A stretch of DNA of 64,000 nucleotides from JACRIM01 sp038042195 (GTDB lineage Bacteria > Planctomycetota > Phycisphaerae > UBA1845 > UTPLA1): positions 1-64,000 of the forward strand of contig JBBTET010000029.1 of the NCBI GenBank assembly GCA_038042195.1, read 5' to 3'. The notes below the pieces were generated by a model. It was not told the origin of the DNA and did no database searches. It was given only the letters and a program-made list of their open reading frames with translations. The position numbers and the translations under genes were made by a program. Below are positions 49,806 through 57,949 of the stretch, in pieces; the first letter of the stretch is position 1; each line of letters starts with the position of its first letter.

Positions 49806-50773
49806 CACGATTGCCCCCTGTTGTAATTCAAGCCGCATTCAATCTGCCGACGCACTTCGTTAGGGGGCAGTCCTGCATCACGACCGGCCTCGGTCAAAAG
49901 CGCATGGGCCAACTCAGGTGGACAACCAAACTCGGAAAGGTTCGCCGCCGCAGAGAATAGAAGCCGGTGCCGATCACCCTCGGTGGCCCCGTCCCGTATG
50001 AAATCCAACGTCTGCCGGTTTATTGTCGGCGCGGCCCCCGACTCAGCAGCACGCCGTTCGGCCTTGGCTTCGAGTGTTCGCTTGTGTTGCTGTTCGGCCT
50101 CGGCCCAATCCTCGGCGGCCTTGTCGGAGGGATACGTCGGCGCGGGAATCTCAAACACAGTCGGAGTAGATGCCAAGTCGATGAGGTATTCGCAACTAAG
50201 GCGCATGATTTCATCGAATGAAAAACGTCGCTTGTGTCGGCCTGATTTCGGATGCTTAGAATTGGGGGCGCGGAAGAGTTGGACCTTTGCATACACGCCG
50301 GTGTCAATCCGCACACCAGCGATATCTGCGATCTGTTGCGCAAAGCGTCGCACCACCAAATTAAACTGAAGCGTCGGACCGGGATTCCATAGGCACGTTG
50401 GTAGTCCAACGTGAAATCCCTTGCCGCCGCTCAGGAAGTAAAGCCCGTCGTCGTCGTGGATGCCGTATCGTCCGACAATGGCCGTGATGAGTCGGCGCGT
50501 ATCTTCGAGGGCTAGACGGGGATCATCCTCACGGTCGATATCGAACCAAACAAACTGCGCATGACAAACGCCGTCGAATCCCTTTGTCGCGCCCGTCGAA
50601 TCAAGGTACGCCCGGAAGTCATCATCGAAGTTGAACGCGCTCAGGTAGCACTCCCGATGCAGCTTGGCCCGGTCATCACATTCGGCATGCGCCCGGAAGG
50701 CGTCGGCCCAAATAATGGTCTGACGCTCTCCAGTTTTTCCATCCAACACTCTGAATCCAAAAGGAAGCATCAC
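49805..50773 (-). CDS. Archaeo-eukaryotic-type primase (AEP/PrimPol-like)
   Basis: 322 residues, ATG at 50773, overlapping the previous gene by 4 bases. The catalytic core shows the AEP motifs: DxD in FVWFDIDRED, then SGGKGFHVGLPTC (the SxH motif), and RAPNSKHPKSGRHKRRFS as the third conserved block. A C-terminal helical region (220-322) resembles PriCT-type linkers. It should synthesise primers, and with the helicase gene downstream forms a minimal replication module. Such AEP enzymes are typical of phages, plasmids and satellites. Confidence 0.87.
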   Translation of the reverse strand: MMLPFGFRVLDGKTGERQTIIWADAFRAHAECDDRAKLHRECYLSAFNFDDDFRAYLDSTGATKGFDGVCHAQFVWFDIDREDDPRLALEDTRRLITAIVGRYGIHDDDGLYFLSGGKGFHVGLPTCLWNPGPTLQFNLVVRRFAQQIADIAGVRIDTGVYAKVQLFRAPNSKHPKSGRHKRRFSFDEIMRLSCEYLIDLASTPTVFEIPAPTYPSDKAAEDWAEAEQQHKRTLEAKAERRAAESGAAPTINRQTLDFIRDGATEGDRHRLLFSAAANLSEFGCPPELAHALLTEAGRDAGLPPNEVRRQIECGLNYNRGQS

Positions 50774-51243
50774 AGGTCCGCCTCCGGGTTGAATGGTTCA
50801 TCCTTGGGGGCGAACGGATCGGCCTCGGGCTTGTCGATGCGGATCACGTCAAACCGCTTGACGCGGTTATGCTCGGTCCCATCGTCATCCTTCCGAAGCA
50901 CGACCTTAATCTCGCAAACGACACCCTTTGGAAAGGGCTTTTCGAGCTGTTCTAACTCCGCAATACCTAGCTTACCCAGGTCGCGCTTGGCCATTGGCAT
51001 GGCCGCCGGAGTCAGCCAAACATCATGCCAGCAAAGCCGTCCCGTGTGCTCGCCTTCGATGATCTCAAAAGTGAGCTTGTATCCCGCTGTGCCGGTCTTT
51101 GCTTTGGTGATTTCGCCGGATGCGATCCGAGCCGTATAAGTCCCAGCCGGGATCGGCTTAAAGTCCTCGGCTGTCTTCGAGGTGTCCCATGCACGACGCA
51201 TGGCGTCGCCGCTGCCGTTGGTTAAAATGTCAGTCAGTTTCAT
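50770..51243 (-). CDS. DUF669-like protein, probable single-strand DNA-associated
   Basis: 157 residues, ATG at 51243, overlapping both neighbours by 4 bases. FKPIPAGTYTARIASGEITK, then GYKLTFEIIEGEHTGRLCWH and DVWLT match the layout of the phage DUF669 family (beta-rich, W in the GRLCWHDVW block). Family members lie in phage replication modules beside helicase and primase genes and are thought to bind single-strand DNA, but this is not proven. The acidic C-terminus (EADPFAPKDEPFNPEADL) looks like the tail of an SSB-type protein. Confidence 0.72.
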   Translation of the reverse strand: MKLTDILTNGSGDAMRRAWDTSKTAEDFKPIPAGTYTARIASGEITKAKTGTAGYKLTFEIIEGEHTGRLCWHDVWLTPAAMPMAKRDLGKLGIAELEQLEKPFPKGVVCEIKVVLRKDDDGTEHNRVKRFDVIRIDKPEADPFAPKDEPFNPEADL

Positions 51244-51683
51244 AGATGCGATTCCTTTCGCTCTGCAAGCCCGGCCGCGTCAACGGTCGGGTTTGCGTTT
51301 TCTGGCAGTAGAAGTGTTAGTAAACGCTTGAGTCGGTTGATTTCAGAATCGGCTCGGGCATCGTCGATGATCCGCCACAATGTCAGTAGGCCGCGATGCC
51401 GATGCGCCCGCGCCGATTTAATGCTGCCGACACTCTCAATCACTTTGCGGATTGACAGTAGTTTGGAAACGTTTCCGCGCCACTTGCCGCCGTCGCCAAA
51501 TTTATGGCCCAACTCGGCCGCATCATCCGTGCTGCCGATTCGATCCGGCCTTGCTCGCATCGCTTCGAGCATTGCTAACTGACATTGCGCGATCAGCTCG
51601 GCCTTGCCGTCGGCGGATGCCGCAAGCAGCATCCCCCGATCCCGCCACGACTCGCCGCGTTCGATTGACCTTGATCGTGTCAT
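51240..51683 (-). CDS. Hypothetical small protein of the element
   Basis: The ATG at 51683 overlaps the HTH gene stop as ATGA (147 residues); the frame opens 15 codons earlier. It is helical, with AELIAQCQLAMLEAMRARPD and LSIRKVIESVGSIKSARAHR and a Leu-rich C-terminal helix. I see no known motif. Tight overlap with genes on both sides shows that it belongs to the replication operon. Confidence 0.72.
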   Translation of the reverse strand: MTRSRSIERGESWRDRGMLLAASADGKAELIAQCQLAMLEAMRARPDRIGSTDDAAELGHKFGDGGKWRGNVSKLLSIRKVIESVGSIKSARAHRHRGLLTLWRIIDDARADSEINRLKRLLTLLLPENANPTVDAAGLAERKESHL

Positions 51684-51925
51684 CGTCCACCGCCCTTCGG
51701 TGAACGCGGACAACCAAGCGCGATCCATTCGCTAATTGAGCGACGTGAAAAACGGACAAGGGTTGATCCGAGTTTTACCGGCGCAGGGAGAAGATTCGCG
51801 CCCCTGAGCCTTGCGACATGCCTCGGGGAACATCCCAGGATTTCGGCAACTTGTTTTGTGTCGAGTAGCTCAGCTCGGGCCGGTCCGTCAATTGCACCGC
51901 TGGTCGTTTTCTGATTCCCTGCCAT
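51680..51925 (-). CDS. Excisionase/AlpA-type HTH protein
   Basis: The ATG at 51925 has GGAG 8 bases upstream (81 residues). ELLDTKQVAEILGCSPRHVA then FSRRSISEWIALGCP is the MerR-like winged HTH of Xis/AlpA proteins. In small elements these proteins bend DNA at the att site to promote excision and often switch on the element operon. It is the first gene of the overlapping operon, right behind the half-site cluster at 51994-52134. Confidence 0.83.
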   Translation of the reverse strand: MAGNQKTTSGAIDGPARAELLDTKQVAEILGCSPRHVARLRGANLLPAPVKLGSTLVRFSRRSISEWIALGCPRSPKGGGR

Positions 51926-51993
51926 GAGGAAATCTCCAGTTCCGGGGCGAAGCACAATCGCCGCGCCGCGGACACGGAGATCATTCAGGGCAC

Positions 51994-52134
51994 TCTGACA
52001 CACAAACCTATTGCAAGGGGTTTGTCAGACACTATTGACGTGGGGTATCGAGAAAAGGCAGCAATTGCAGGGCTGTGCCAGCAGAAATAAATCTTCGTGA
52101 CAAACCCATTCGCGCTTGACGGGTAGGTTTGTCA
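51994..52134. repeat. Cluster of TGACAAACC half-sites (two inverted pairs)
   Basis: A perfect inverted pair TGACAAACC (52098-52106) and GGTTTGTCA (52126-52134), with a second pair GGTTTGTCA (52019-52027) facing an imperfect TGACACACAAACC (51996-52008). All lie between the HTH operon start (51925) and the stop of the gene ending at 52132; the last half-site includes that stop codon. They look like operators or Xis sites for the element. Confidence 0.82.
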
Positions 52135-52917
52135 GTCTTTGTCGTTGTCCCGACGCTTGCGAGTTGCGGCCCAATTGATGCAACAGGTGAGGCGTTGCGG
52201 GTCGATTTCTTTGTCGCTACAGAATTGCCGTTGGCTAGTGCTCGCCTCTTTTGCCTTTTGCCATGCGGCAATTAGCTTCACACGATCTTTTTCATCACGG
52301 GCAGACAATTTCGGACGCCCTCCTTTCCCGTTCCGCTTTTGCCGCTTTTGTACCAAGAGTTGGGAATCGTCGCGCCATTGTGCAAGTGCCTTCGCCGATT
52401 CAATCTGAATCATCGCTTGGAAGTTCTGAGAGTCGGGAGCTTGGCGCACTTTCAGTGCATCGCGGATCGGCTCCCAGTGTTTGTCAAGTGCCGCACGATC
52501 CAAGCGAAACGAGCCGGAATACGAATCGGCGAAGCGTCCTGTTGCAACTACCGATTTCGCATCGACGATGTTTTTCACCGTGAGCCACAGTCGATGGACA
52601 AAAGCCCATGCAAACCGGTGAACCGTTGGATAGGTCAATCCATCGTGAGACACGGGCTTGTCGGCAACGCTAAGTAAGTATGGCTGAACGTGATCCATCA
52701 GCCCCCGATGATTGTCGAGCCATGCGCAGAATGATTCGATTGTCGCCGCCAGTCGAAATACCTGAATCGTCTCGCCAGCATGGTTCGATGATTCTGGTTC
52801 TGTCATTGCGCAATGGATTAGTGACATGCCCTCGAATATCGCGCCGATCGCAGCGTCACTCGCTCGGTCAAAATCTTCGGCTGTTAATGGTCGGACGGTC
52901 GGCCCGTTTTTATGCAT
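52132..52917 (-). CDS. Hypothetical protein of the element, possible regulator
   Basis: 261 residues, ATG at 52917. The N-terminal 170 residues are helical without recognised motif. The C-terminal 60 residues are basic: GKGGRPKLSARDEKDRVKLI and AWQKAKEASTSQRQFCSDKE resemble an HTH of the kind found in resolvases or planctomycete element proteins. Two Cys (LTCCINW) lie near the end. It precedes the HTH operon in the same direction, separated by the half-site cluster, so it may encode the element's repressor. I do not recognise the family. Confidence 0.7.
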   Translation of the reverse strand: MHKNGPTVRPLTAEDFDRASDAAIGAIFEGMSLIHCAMTEPESSNHAGETIQVFRLAATIESFCAWLDNHRGLMDHVQPYLLSVADKPVSHDGLTYPTVHRFAWAFVHRLWLTVKNIVDAKSVVATGRFADSYSGSFRLDRAALDKHWEPIRDALKVRQAPDSQNFQAMIQIESAKALAQWRDDSQLLVQKRQKRNGKGGRPKLSARDEKDRVKLIAAWQKAKEASTSQRQFCSDKEIDPQRLTCCINWAATRKRRDNDKD

Positions 52918-53465
52918 GAATCACCTTCCTTGGCCGGGCCGGTCCCGGCGGAGCGAAAGGGAAGGTGATTCCGACGCTCGCACCGGGTCCGCTTGGCATG
53001 GCCGCTTGCAAACAGCCTCGCCGTCCCGTTGCCGGGCATTATACCCCGACATTCCCTTGCGTCGATTCTGGGGCATCGTGGCGCGTTGGGGGGGCAATCG
53101 GGCCGGGGGTATTTCGCGGACGCGCGGCAAGCGTGCCCGCACGGTCCTGATAGCAAGGGTTGCAGCTTTCCGGCCCCCTATGCCAGCGTTGGACCAAATA
53201 TCCCAGATTCTCATAAGTCGCGAAAACGTGCGCGCCGGGACAAAGGGCGTTCGCCTTGCACAAGCCTGTAGAGATTGACTAGCCCCTCCCCCAAGTCCGT
53301 CACGTCGGGCAAGGTGTCGGCCAATAGTCGTGAAATCTCCCCCCGGTTTGCTGTATCATGTCAATTGTGGTCCGCCGTCGGCAGGGCTGGACCGCGATAG
53401 GCATTTCACCAAACGAGGGCTTTGACCATTCGCTCCTGCCAATGCGAATAACGAAAGGGCTTTCA
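52918..53465. other. Noncoding stretch of the element
   Basis: About 550 bases between the divergent genes starting at 52917 and 53466. It should hold both promoters. Open frames on both strands are Arg/Pro-rich shadows. I find no iteron or long hairpin; an origin here cannot be excluded. Confidence 0.55.
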
Positions 53466-54218
53466 ATGAACCGAAACAGCATGCGCGTACTTTGCAATAT
53501 CTCAGGCGTGATTGTGTTCGCCTCGGCTGGAAGGGCTATCGCCGACGATCCCAAATCGCCGACCCCGCTCTCTGCCGCGATAATCAAGGCACACAAGGCA
53601 ATCGACAAATCGAAGGCCACTACCGACCTTGCGGATGGAGTAGTCAAAGCGTCGAAGGCGTTCGACGGTGTGTTTCTCGCCACGGTGAACAAGAGCAAGA
53701 TGGAAGAGAAGGATGGGAAGGCGATCATCTATGGGTCGCTTGCCGTGGGGCGTGGGGCGAAGGATCGGTACAGGACGGTTGATGAGCGATTGATCCTGGA
53801 GAATGCCTCAAAGGCGGTCAGTCTGGCAAAGGACGCCGTGAACGATGCCAAGCCAAAAATCAAACGGGAATCGATGAACAATAATGAGGCCCGTGTTGAA
53901 GAGGACCAGTACGCGAAGGAGCATCGGTTCAAGTGTGAGAAGCGACTTGCCGCCGCTCAATCAGAACTCCGCAAGGCCGGTATCAAGGTCAACGCCGCAG
54001 CCGACAAACGCCGCAAGGCCGCTGAGGAAATCAAAATCGAGTTGATCGTACCGAAGGCGTTGCGGTCAAAACTGGACCTTGACGCGATGATGCTGTCGGA
54101 GAAGTTGAAGCTAGTCACGAAAGTCACGGGCTGGAAGATGGGGATCGAGCCGGAAGAAATCGGCGGCGCGCCACGTCTTGCTACGTTGACGTTGGAAGTC
54201 ACGGGGAAGGCGGAGTAG
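53466..54218 (+). CDS. Exported coiled-coil protein, element cargo
   Basis: The ATG at 53466 has GAAAGGG 6 bases upstream (250 residues); the frame opens upstream without support. A signal peptide (MRVLCNISGVIVFASAGRAIA) is followed by a mature protein rich in Lys, Ala and Glu with heptad-like helices from about 100 to 185 (SKAVSLAKDAVNDAKPKIKR, RFKCEKRLAAAQSELRKAGI). I do not recognise a family. It is the only plus-strand and only exported product of the element, next to attR where satellites usually carry cargo. It might act on phage entry or envelope, but nothing in the sequence proves this. Confidence 0.75.
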   Translation: MNRNSMRVLCNISGVIVFASAGRAIADDPKSPTPLSAAIIKAHKAIDKSKATTDLADGVVKASKAFDGVFLATVNKSKMEEKDGKAIIYGSLAVGRGAKDRYRTVDERLILENASKAVSLAKDAVNDAKPKIKRESMNNNEARVEEDQYAKEHRFKCEKRLAAAQSELRKAGIKVNAAADKRRKAAEEIKIELIVPKALRSKLDLDAMMLSEKLKLVTKVTGWKMGIEPEEIGGAPRLATLTLEVTGKAE

Positions 54219-54229
54219 CTGTAAGCCGC

Positions 54230-54439
54230 TCAGCGTTTGCCCTCGGCCCCAGCCAACAACCGCCGCACGGCCTCGGCCTTGTCGGCATCGCTCAGGGGCA
54301 ATCGCATGATCCCGGCAATCGCGTCGGCGAAGGAATCGGCCCCGGTTGCTGCGCATTTTGCTGCGCCTAGGTCCTGACTACCATGTATTTGTTGGGGTTT
54401 CGGTAGTCCGTTCGAGTCCTGTATCGCCCAATCCCTCAA
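54230..54439 (-). other. Short frame from attR, possible gene remnant
   Basis: A TTG-started frame of 69 residues reads out of attR (RDWAIQDSN, the same tRNA-derived residues that end the integrase) into SFADAIAGIMRLPLSDADKA and EAVRRLLAGAEGKR. The second half is protein-like and could be the C-terminal fragment of an older gene whose 5' part is lost. No ribosome binding site supports translation from the TTG. Confidence 0.35.
54410..54433. repeat. attR, 24-bp direct repeat
   Basis: Identical to attL at 46969-46992 and to the 3' end of tRNA-Val. Only this part of the tRNA is present here, so this is not a gene. The following 176 bases up to 54610 contain the promoter region of the hydrolase gene. 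Confidence 0.95.
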
Positions 54440-54610
54440 TTGCCCCGCTATTCAGTCCAGATACTTGTCTCGGCGACCCGTTCTCCATCGCAAAATATTC
54501 CCAACCAGCCCCCCAATACATAGGAATCCAATGGAACCATTCTGTCCGTGCCGGTTGGCGCACTGACTTAATCTCTGCGCGCATAATTTGATTATCCCGA
54601 GGAATCACGA

Positions 54611-56056
54611 ATGAAACTCACCGTGCTTCGATGCGTTGGACTTGCGATCCTGCCGGCCCTTCTGAACCATGCGTCCATTTGTCCTGCTCAGGAAAGCGTC
54701 AAGCTGCGCAAGGAGTCGGTGCAACTCCGCGGCGGCGGGTCCATCGACGCCGATCTTGGCCGAATCGAGGTGCCGGAGAATCGCAACAAAAAGGAGAGCC
54801 GAAAAATCTCTCTGGCGTTCCTGCGCGTCCCATCCCCGTTGAAAGAGCCGGGGCCTCCCGTGTTCATGCTCGCCGGCGGGCCGGGCGGGTCGAGCATCGA
54901 GATGGTCAAGCGCCACATGGCCGGCAGCGGCGGCCCAATCCTGGAGATGCTTCGCGGCGACCTTATCGGCATCGACCAGCGCGGCGTCGGACAGTCGCGT
55001 CCGAATCTCGACAGCACCACACTCTATGGTTTCCCGCTGGAGGAACCGGGCAACCCCGTCAAAATGCTCAAGATTATTCAATCGCGTTGCAAGACTGAGG
55101 CAAAGCGCTGGCAGAAGAGTGGGGTCGATCTCACCGGATACACCACTGTCGAAAGCGCGGACGACATTGACACCGTTCGACGGGCGTTGGGCTACGACAA
55201 GATCGTGCTTTGGGGCGAGAGCTACGGATCGCATCTCGCGTTAGCGACGATTCGGCACCACGAAAAGTTCATCGATCGCGCGGTACTGATCTGCCCAGAA
55301 GGCCCCGACCACACGCTCAAGCTCCCCAGCGACACGCAGGGGGCGCTCGAGCGACTCGCCGCGCTGGTCAAAGCGGACGCCGCGTGGGGCAAGCGAATCC
55401 CCGATCTCCTCAGCCTCATCAAGACCGTGCTTGATCGGCTCGACAAGGCACCAGTCGTTGTCGAGGTTGACGGCGTTCGCGTCGGCATCAGTAAGTTCGA
55501 CGTGCAGGGCCTGATCGCCGACAAGCTCAGCCGTTCACGACGAGGTATCGATCAGATTCCCGCCACCATCCAGTCGATGGCTGACGGAGACTTCCTCGCC
55601 GTGGCTGGCGAAATCATGGAGTTTCGACGCGCCGATGGCATCCAGTCGGCCATGGCGATGGTGATGGACAGCGCGTCTGGAGTCTCAAAGACCCGTGCCG
55701 CGCGCATTGCTAAGGAATCGAAGGACTGCCTACTCGGCGATGCGTCGAACTTCCCGTATCCGTCCGTCGCCACAGCATGGGGCGCGCCCGATCTTGGCGA
55801 GGAGTTTCGCAGGCCGCTGAAATCCGAGGTTCCGGTATTGATGATCGTCGGCGATCTCGACGCGCGCACGACGATCGGAAACGCTCGTGAACTTATGACC
55901 CACCTGCCCAAGTCAAACCTCGTCGTGGTCAGCAATGTCTCCCACGACGTGCCCTGGGGCGTCGGTGAGATTCGCAAGCACTGGCACGACTTCCTGTCGG
56001 GCCAAGATGTAGGCGAGAAAAAGGTCACCGGACCGACGATCAGTTTTGCCAAGTGA
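54611..56056 (+). CDS. Exported alpha/beta-hydrolase (prolyl-aminopeptidase/TAP type)
   Basis: 481 residues, ATG at 54611 (GAGGAATC upstream), signal peptide to about residue 26. The hydrolase fold has the oxyanion block VFMLAGGPGGSSIEM, DLIGIDQRGVGQSRP, the nucleophile elbow LWGESYGSHLAL with Ser near 205, VLMIVGDLDARTTIG with the Asp and NVSHDVPWG with the His. The catalytic triad is complete. The GGPGGSS and GESYGS motifs place it with proline iminopeptidases and tripeptidyl aminopeptidases (S33). It probably trims peptides in the periplasm. It lies just outside attR and is host DNA. Confidence 0.88.
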   Translation: MKLTVLRCVGLAILPALLNHASICPAQESVKLRKESVQLRGGGSIDADLGRIEVPENRNKKESRKISLAFLRVPSPLKEPGPPVFMLAGGPGGSSIEMVKRHMAGSGGPILEMLRGDLIGIDQRGVGQSRPNLDSTTLYGFPLEEPGNPVKMLKIIQSRCKTEAKRWQKSGVDLTGYTTVESADDIDTVRRALGYDKIVLWGESYGSHLALATIRHHEKFIDRAVLICPEGPDHTLKLPSDTQGALERLAALVKADAAWGKRIPDLLSLIKTVLDRLDKAPVVVEVDGVRVGISKFDVQGLIADKLSRSRRGIDQIPATIQSMADGDFLAVAGEIMEFRRADGIQSAMAMVMDSASGVSKTRAARIAKESKDCLLGDASNFPYPSVATAWGAPDLGEEFRRPLKSEVPVLMIVGDLDARTTIGNARELMTHLPKSNLVVVSNVSHDVPWGVGEIRKHWHDFLSGQDVGEKKVTGPTISFAK

Positions 56057-56188
56057 CCCGGCAACGTTTCCATCCAATTCATCCAGACGGGGTCGCCCAC
56101 CGCCGCATACGGTATCTGAAGCCCTTCCACCCCCTTGCAAATCACTCCCCGCCTGCTATAACCGCAAGCCCTTATCCGGCCCGGAGCT

Positions 56189-57934
56189 ATGGCCGGTTGG
56201 AGTGCAACCTTGAGCCAGTTGTCCCTGCCCTGGGTCGCCAAAGACCCGGCGGTTTACCAAAGCTATCGACGCACGGCGATTCGCAACCTGCTTGCGGGGG
56301 GGATCGTGCATCTTGCCGTGGCGATTGGGGTCTATGCAGCGCTGGACCTCGGCTCGACCTCAAAGGTCACGGACTTCATAATCATCGTCGCGTTTGTCGG
56401 CTTCCTGGTTCCGTTGGCGATAGGGCTGGCACTCGTCGCGGGCGGGCTGGGGGTACTGCTGTACCGACAGATCGCCAAGGCCCTGACGATGGGTTACACG
56501 GCTGCGGGGGTGTTTTGCAGCGGTGTCGTGGGTGTTTGCCTCCTTGTATGGGCGCATTCTCTCGTTTTCACGCTGGCGAAGGACATGCTCGCATCCACGG
56601 CGAATGGGAGCGAGGTCGTCGCACTGCCGGGATTTGAGGCGAGTCTAACGGCCCGTGAGATCAACGACTATCTGATTAATAATCCGCCGCATGTGAAGCT
56701 GCCATTGGCGGCCTATCTGATGTGGCCGTTGCAGTTTGAATTGATCCGGGATTTGTTGGCGGTCGGTGGGATCGTCGGGTTCGTGAGCATCATCCCGGTC
56801 TTCGGCATTTGGTGGGAGCGGAAGATCGCCGGGCGCATGCAATCTCGGCTGGGGCCGATGCGCGTGGGCGGGTGGCACGGGTGGGCACAGTCCCCGGCTG
56901 ACGGCGTGAAGCTGCTCTTCAAGGAAGACATGATCCCGCCGGATGCGGACCAGGTGCTGTTTAAGCTGGCGCCGTATCTGACATTCGTGCCGCCGATCTG
57001 TGCGATGATCGCTCTGCCTTTTGCGGGGGCGTGGGTGTTTCGTGATTTGGATGTGGCCTTGCTCTTCATCCTCGCGATGCTGGGGATTGAGGTCGTCGGC
57101 GTGATCCTCGCGGGGTGGGCGAGCAACAACAAGTGGAGCGTCTATGGGGCGATGCGCGAGGCCTGTCAGATGGTCTCGTATGAAATCCCCATGGGCATGA
57201 GCCTGCTCATCCCGGTCATGACGGCGGGCACACTGCAACTGACGGCCATCGCGGATCAGCAGGGCGGCGGGTTCCACACGTGGTTTGTCTTCAAGAACAT
57301 CTGGTGTTTCCTCGCGTTTTTCAGTTACTACATCGCGTCGCTGGCCTCGTGCAAGCGTGCGCCGTTTGATCTGCCGGAGTCGGAGTCGGAACTCGTGGCC
57401 GGCTTTCACACCGAGTACAGCGGGTTCCGCTGGTCGCTGTTTTTCTTTGGCGAATATGTGGCGATGTTTGTGGTGTCGGGGCTGGCGGTGATTCTGTTCC
57501 TCGGCGGATGGACGTCGCCATTCCCACCGGAGTGGGCCGGGTCAATCGGTGACGGGGTCGCGGGGCGGATCATCAAGGGCATCTTCTTTGAGGGGCCGAT
57601 CCTCTTCGTGTTGAAGTCGGCGTTTCTGTATTACGTGCAGCTATGGATTCGATGGACGCTTCCTCGAATTCGGATCGATCAGGTGCTGTATGCCTGTGTG
57701 CAGGTGCTGCTGCCGATGACGATGGTGATTCTGCTCGGCAATACGCTTTGGATATTAGGCATTGAGCACTTGCAGATCGGCTGGCTGTTGACGGTCGATT
57801 CGATCGTTCACAAGTTATTGGTCGTGTTTGGGGCGTTGACGATCCTGGGCATGATTTCCATCGCGGCGAAGGGTTTCCGCAATCGACGTGAGTTGGTGGG
57901 CAATTTGGTGATTGAGCATTTGCCCGGTTCGTAG
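56189..57934 (+). CDS. nuoH: NADH-quinone oxidoreductase subunit H with N-terminal extension
   Basis: 581 residues from the ATG at 56189. Residues about 190-560 are NuoH: ERKIAGRMQSRLGPMRVG, LLFKEDMIPPDADQ, SNNKWSVYGAMREACQMVSY then EIPMG, and DLPESESELVAGFHTEYSGF. NuoH links the quinone site to the proton channels of complex I in the inner membrane. Usual length is about 330-420. Here about 170 extra N-terminal residues carry three membrane helices (around 35-55, 65-90, 105-125) and a loop. An internal start cannot be excluded, but the extension is hydrophobic and protein-like. First gene of nuoHJKLMN; nuoI is missing between H and J. Confidence 0.95.
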   Translation: MAGWSATLSQLSLPWVAKDPAVYQSYRRTAIRNLLAGGIVHLAVAIGVYAALDLGSTSKVTDFIIIVAFVGFLVPLAIGLALVAGGLGVLLYRQIAKALTMGYTAAGVFCSGVVGVCLLVWAHSLVFTLAKDMLASTANGSEVVALPGFEASLTAREINDYLINNPPHVKLPLAAYLMWPLQFELIRDLLAVGGIVGFVSIIPVFGIWWERKIAGRMQSRLGPMRVGGWHGWAQSPADGVKLLFKEDMIPPDADQVLFKLAPYLTFVPPICAMIALPFAGAWVFRDLDVALLFILAMLGIEVVGVILAGWASNNKWSVYGAMREACQMVSYEIPMGMSLLIPVMTAGTLQLTAIADQQGGGFHTWFVFKNIWCFLAFFSYYIASLASCKRAPFDLPESESELVAGFHTEYSGFRWSLFFFGEYVAMFVVSGLAVILFLGGWTSPFPPEWAGSIGDGVAGRIIKGIFFEGPILFVLKSAFLYYVQLWIRWTLPRIRIDQVLYACVQVLLPMTMVILLGNTLWILGIEHLQIGWLLTVDSIVHKLLVVFGALTILGMISIAAKGFRNRRELVGNLVIEHLPGS

Positions 57935-57949
57935 GTTGGGACTATTGGA

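Larger units (their letters stand above)
46969..54433. mobile_element. Integrated satellite-like element in tRNA-Val
   Basis: Bounded by identical 24-bp repeats (46969-46992 and 54410-54433) that equal the 3' end of tRNA-Val. Gene order on the minus strand: unknown protein, excisionase-type HTH, two small proteins (one DUF669-like), primase, DnaB-like helicase, winged-helix protein, tyrosine integrase. Six central genes overlap by 2-4 bases. One exported protein is encoded on the plus strand beside attR. No capsid, portal, terminase, tail, lysis or conjugation gene is present, so it cannot package or transfer itself. The plan (integrase at the tRNA end, replication module, short cargo) is that of a phage-inducible satellite or small replicating integrative element. 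Confidence 0.9.
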
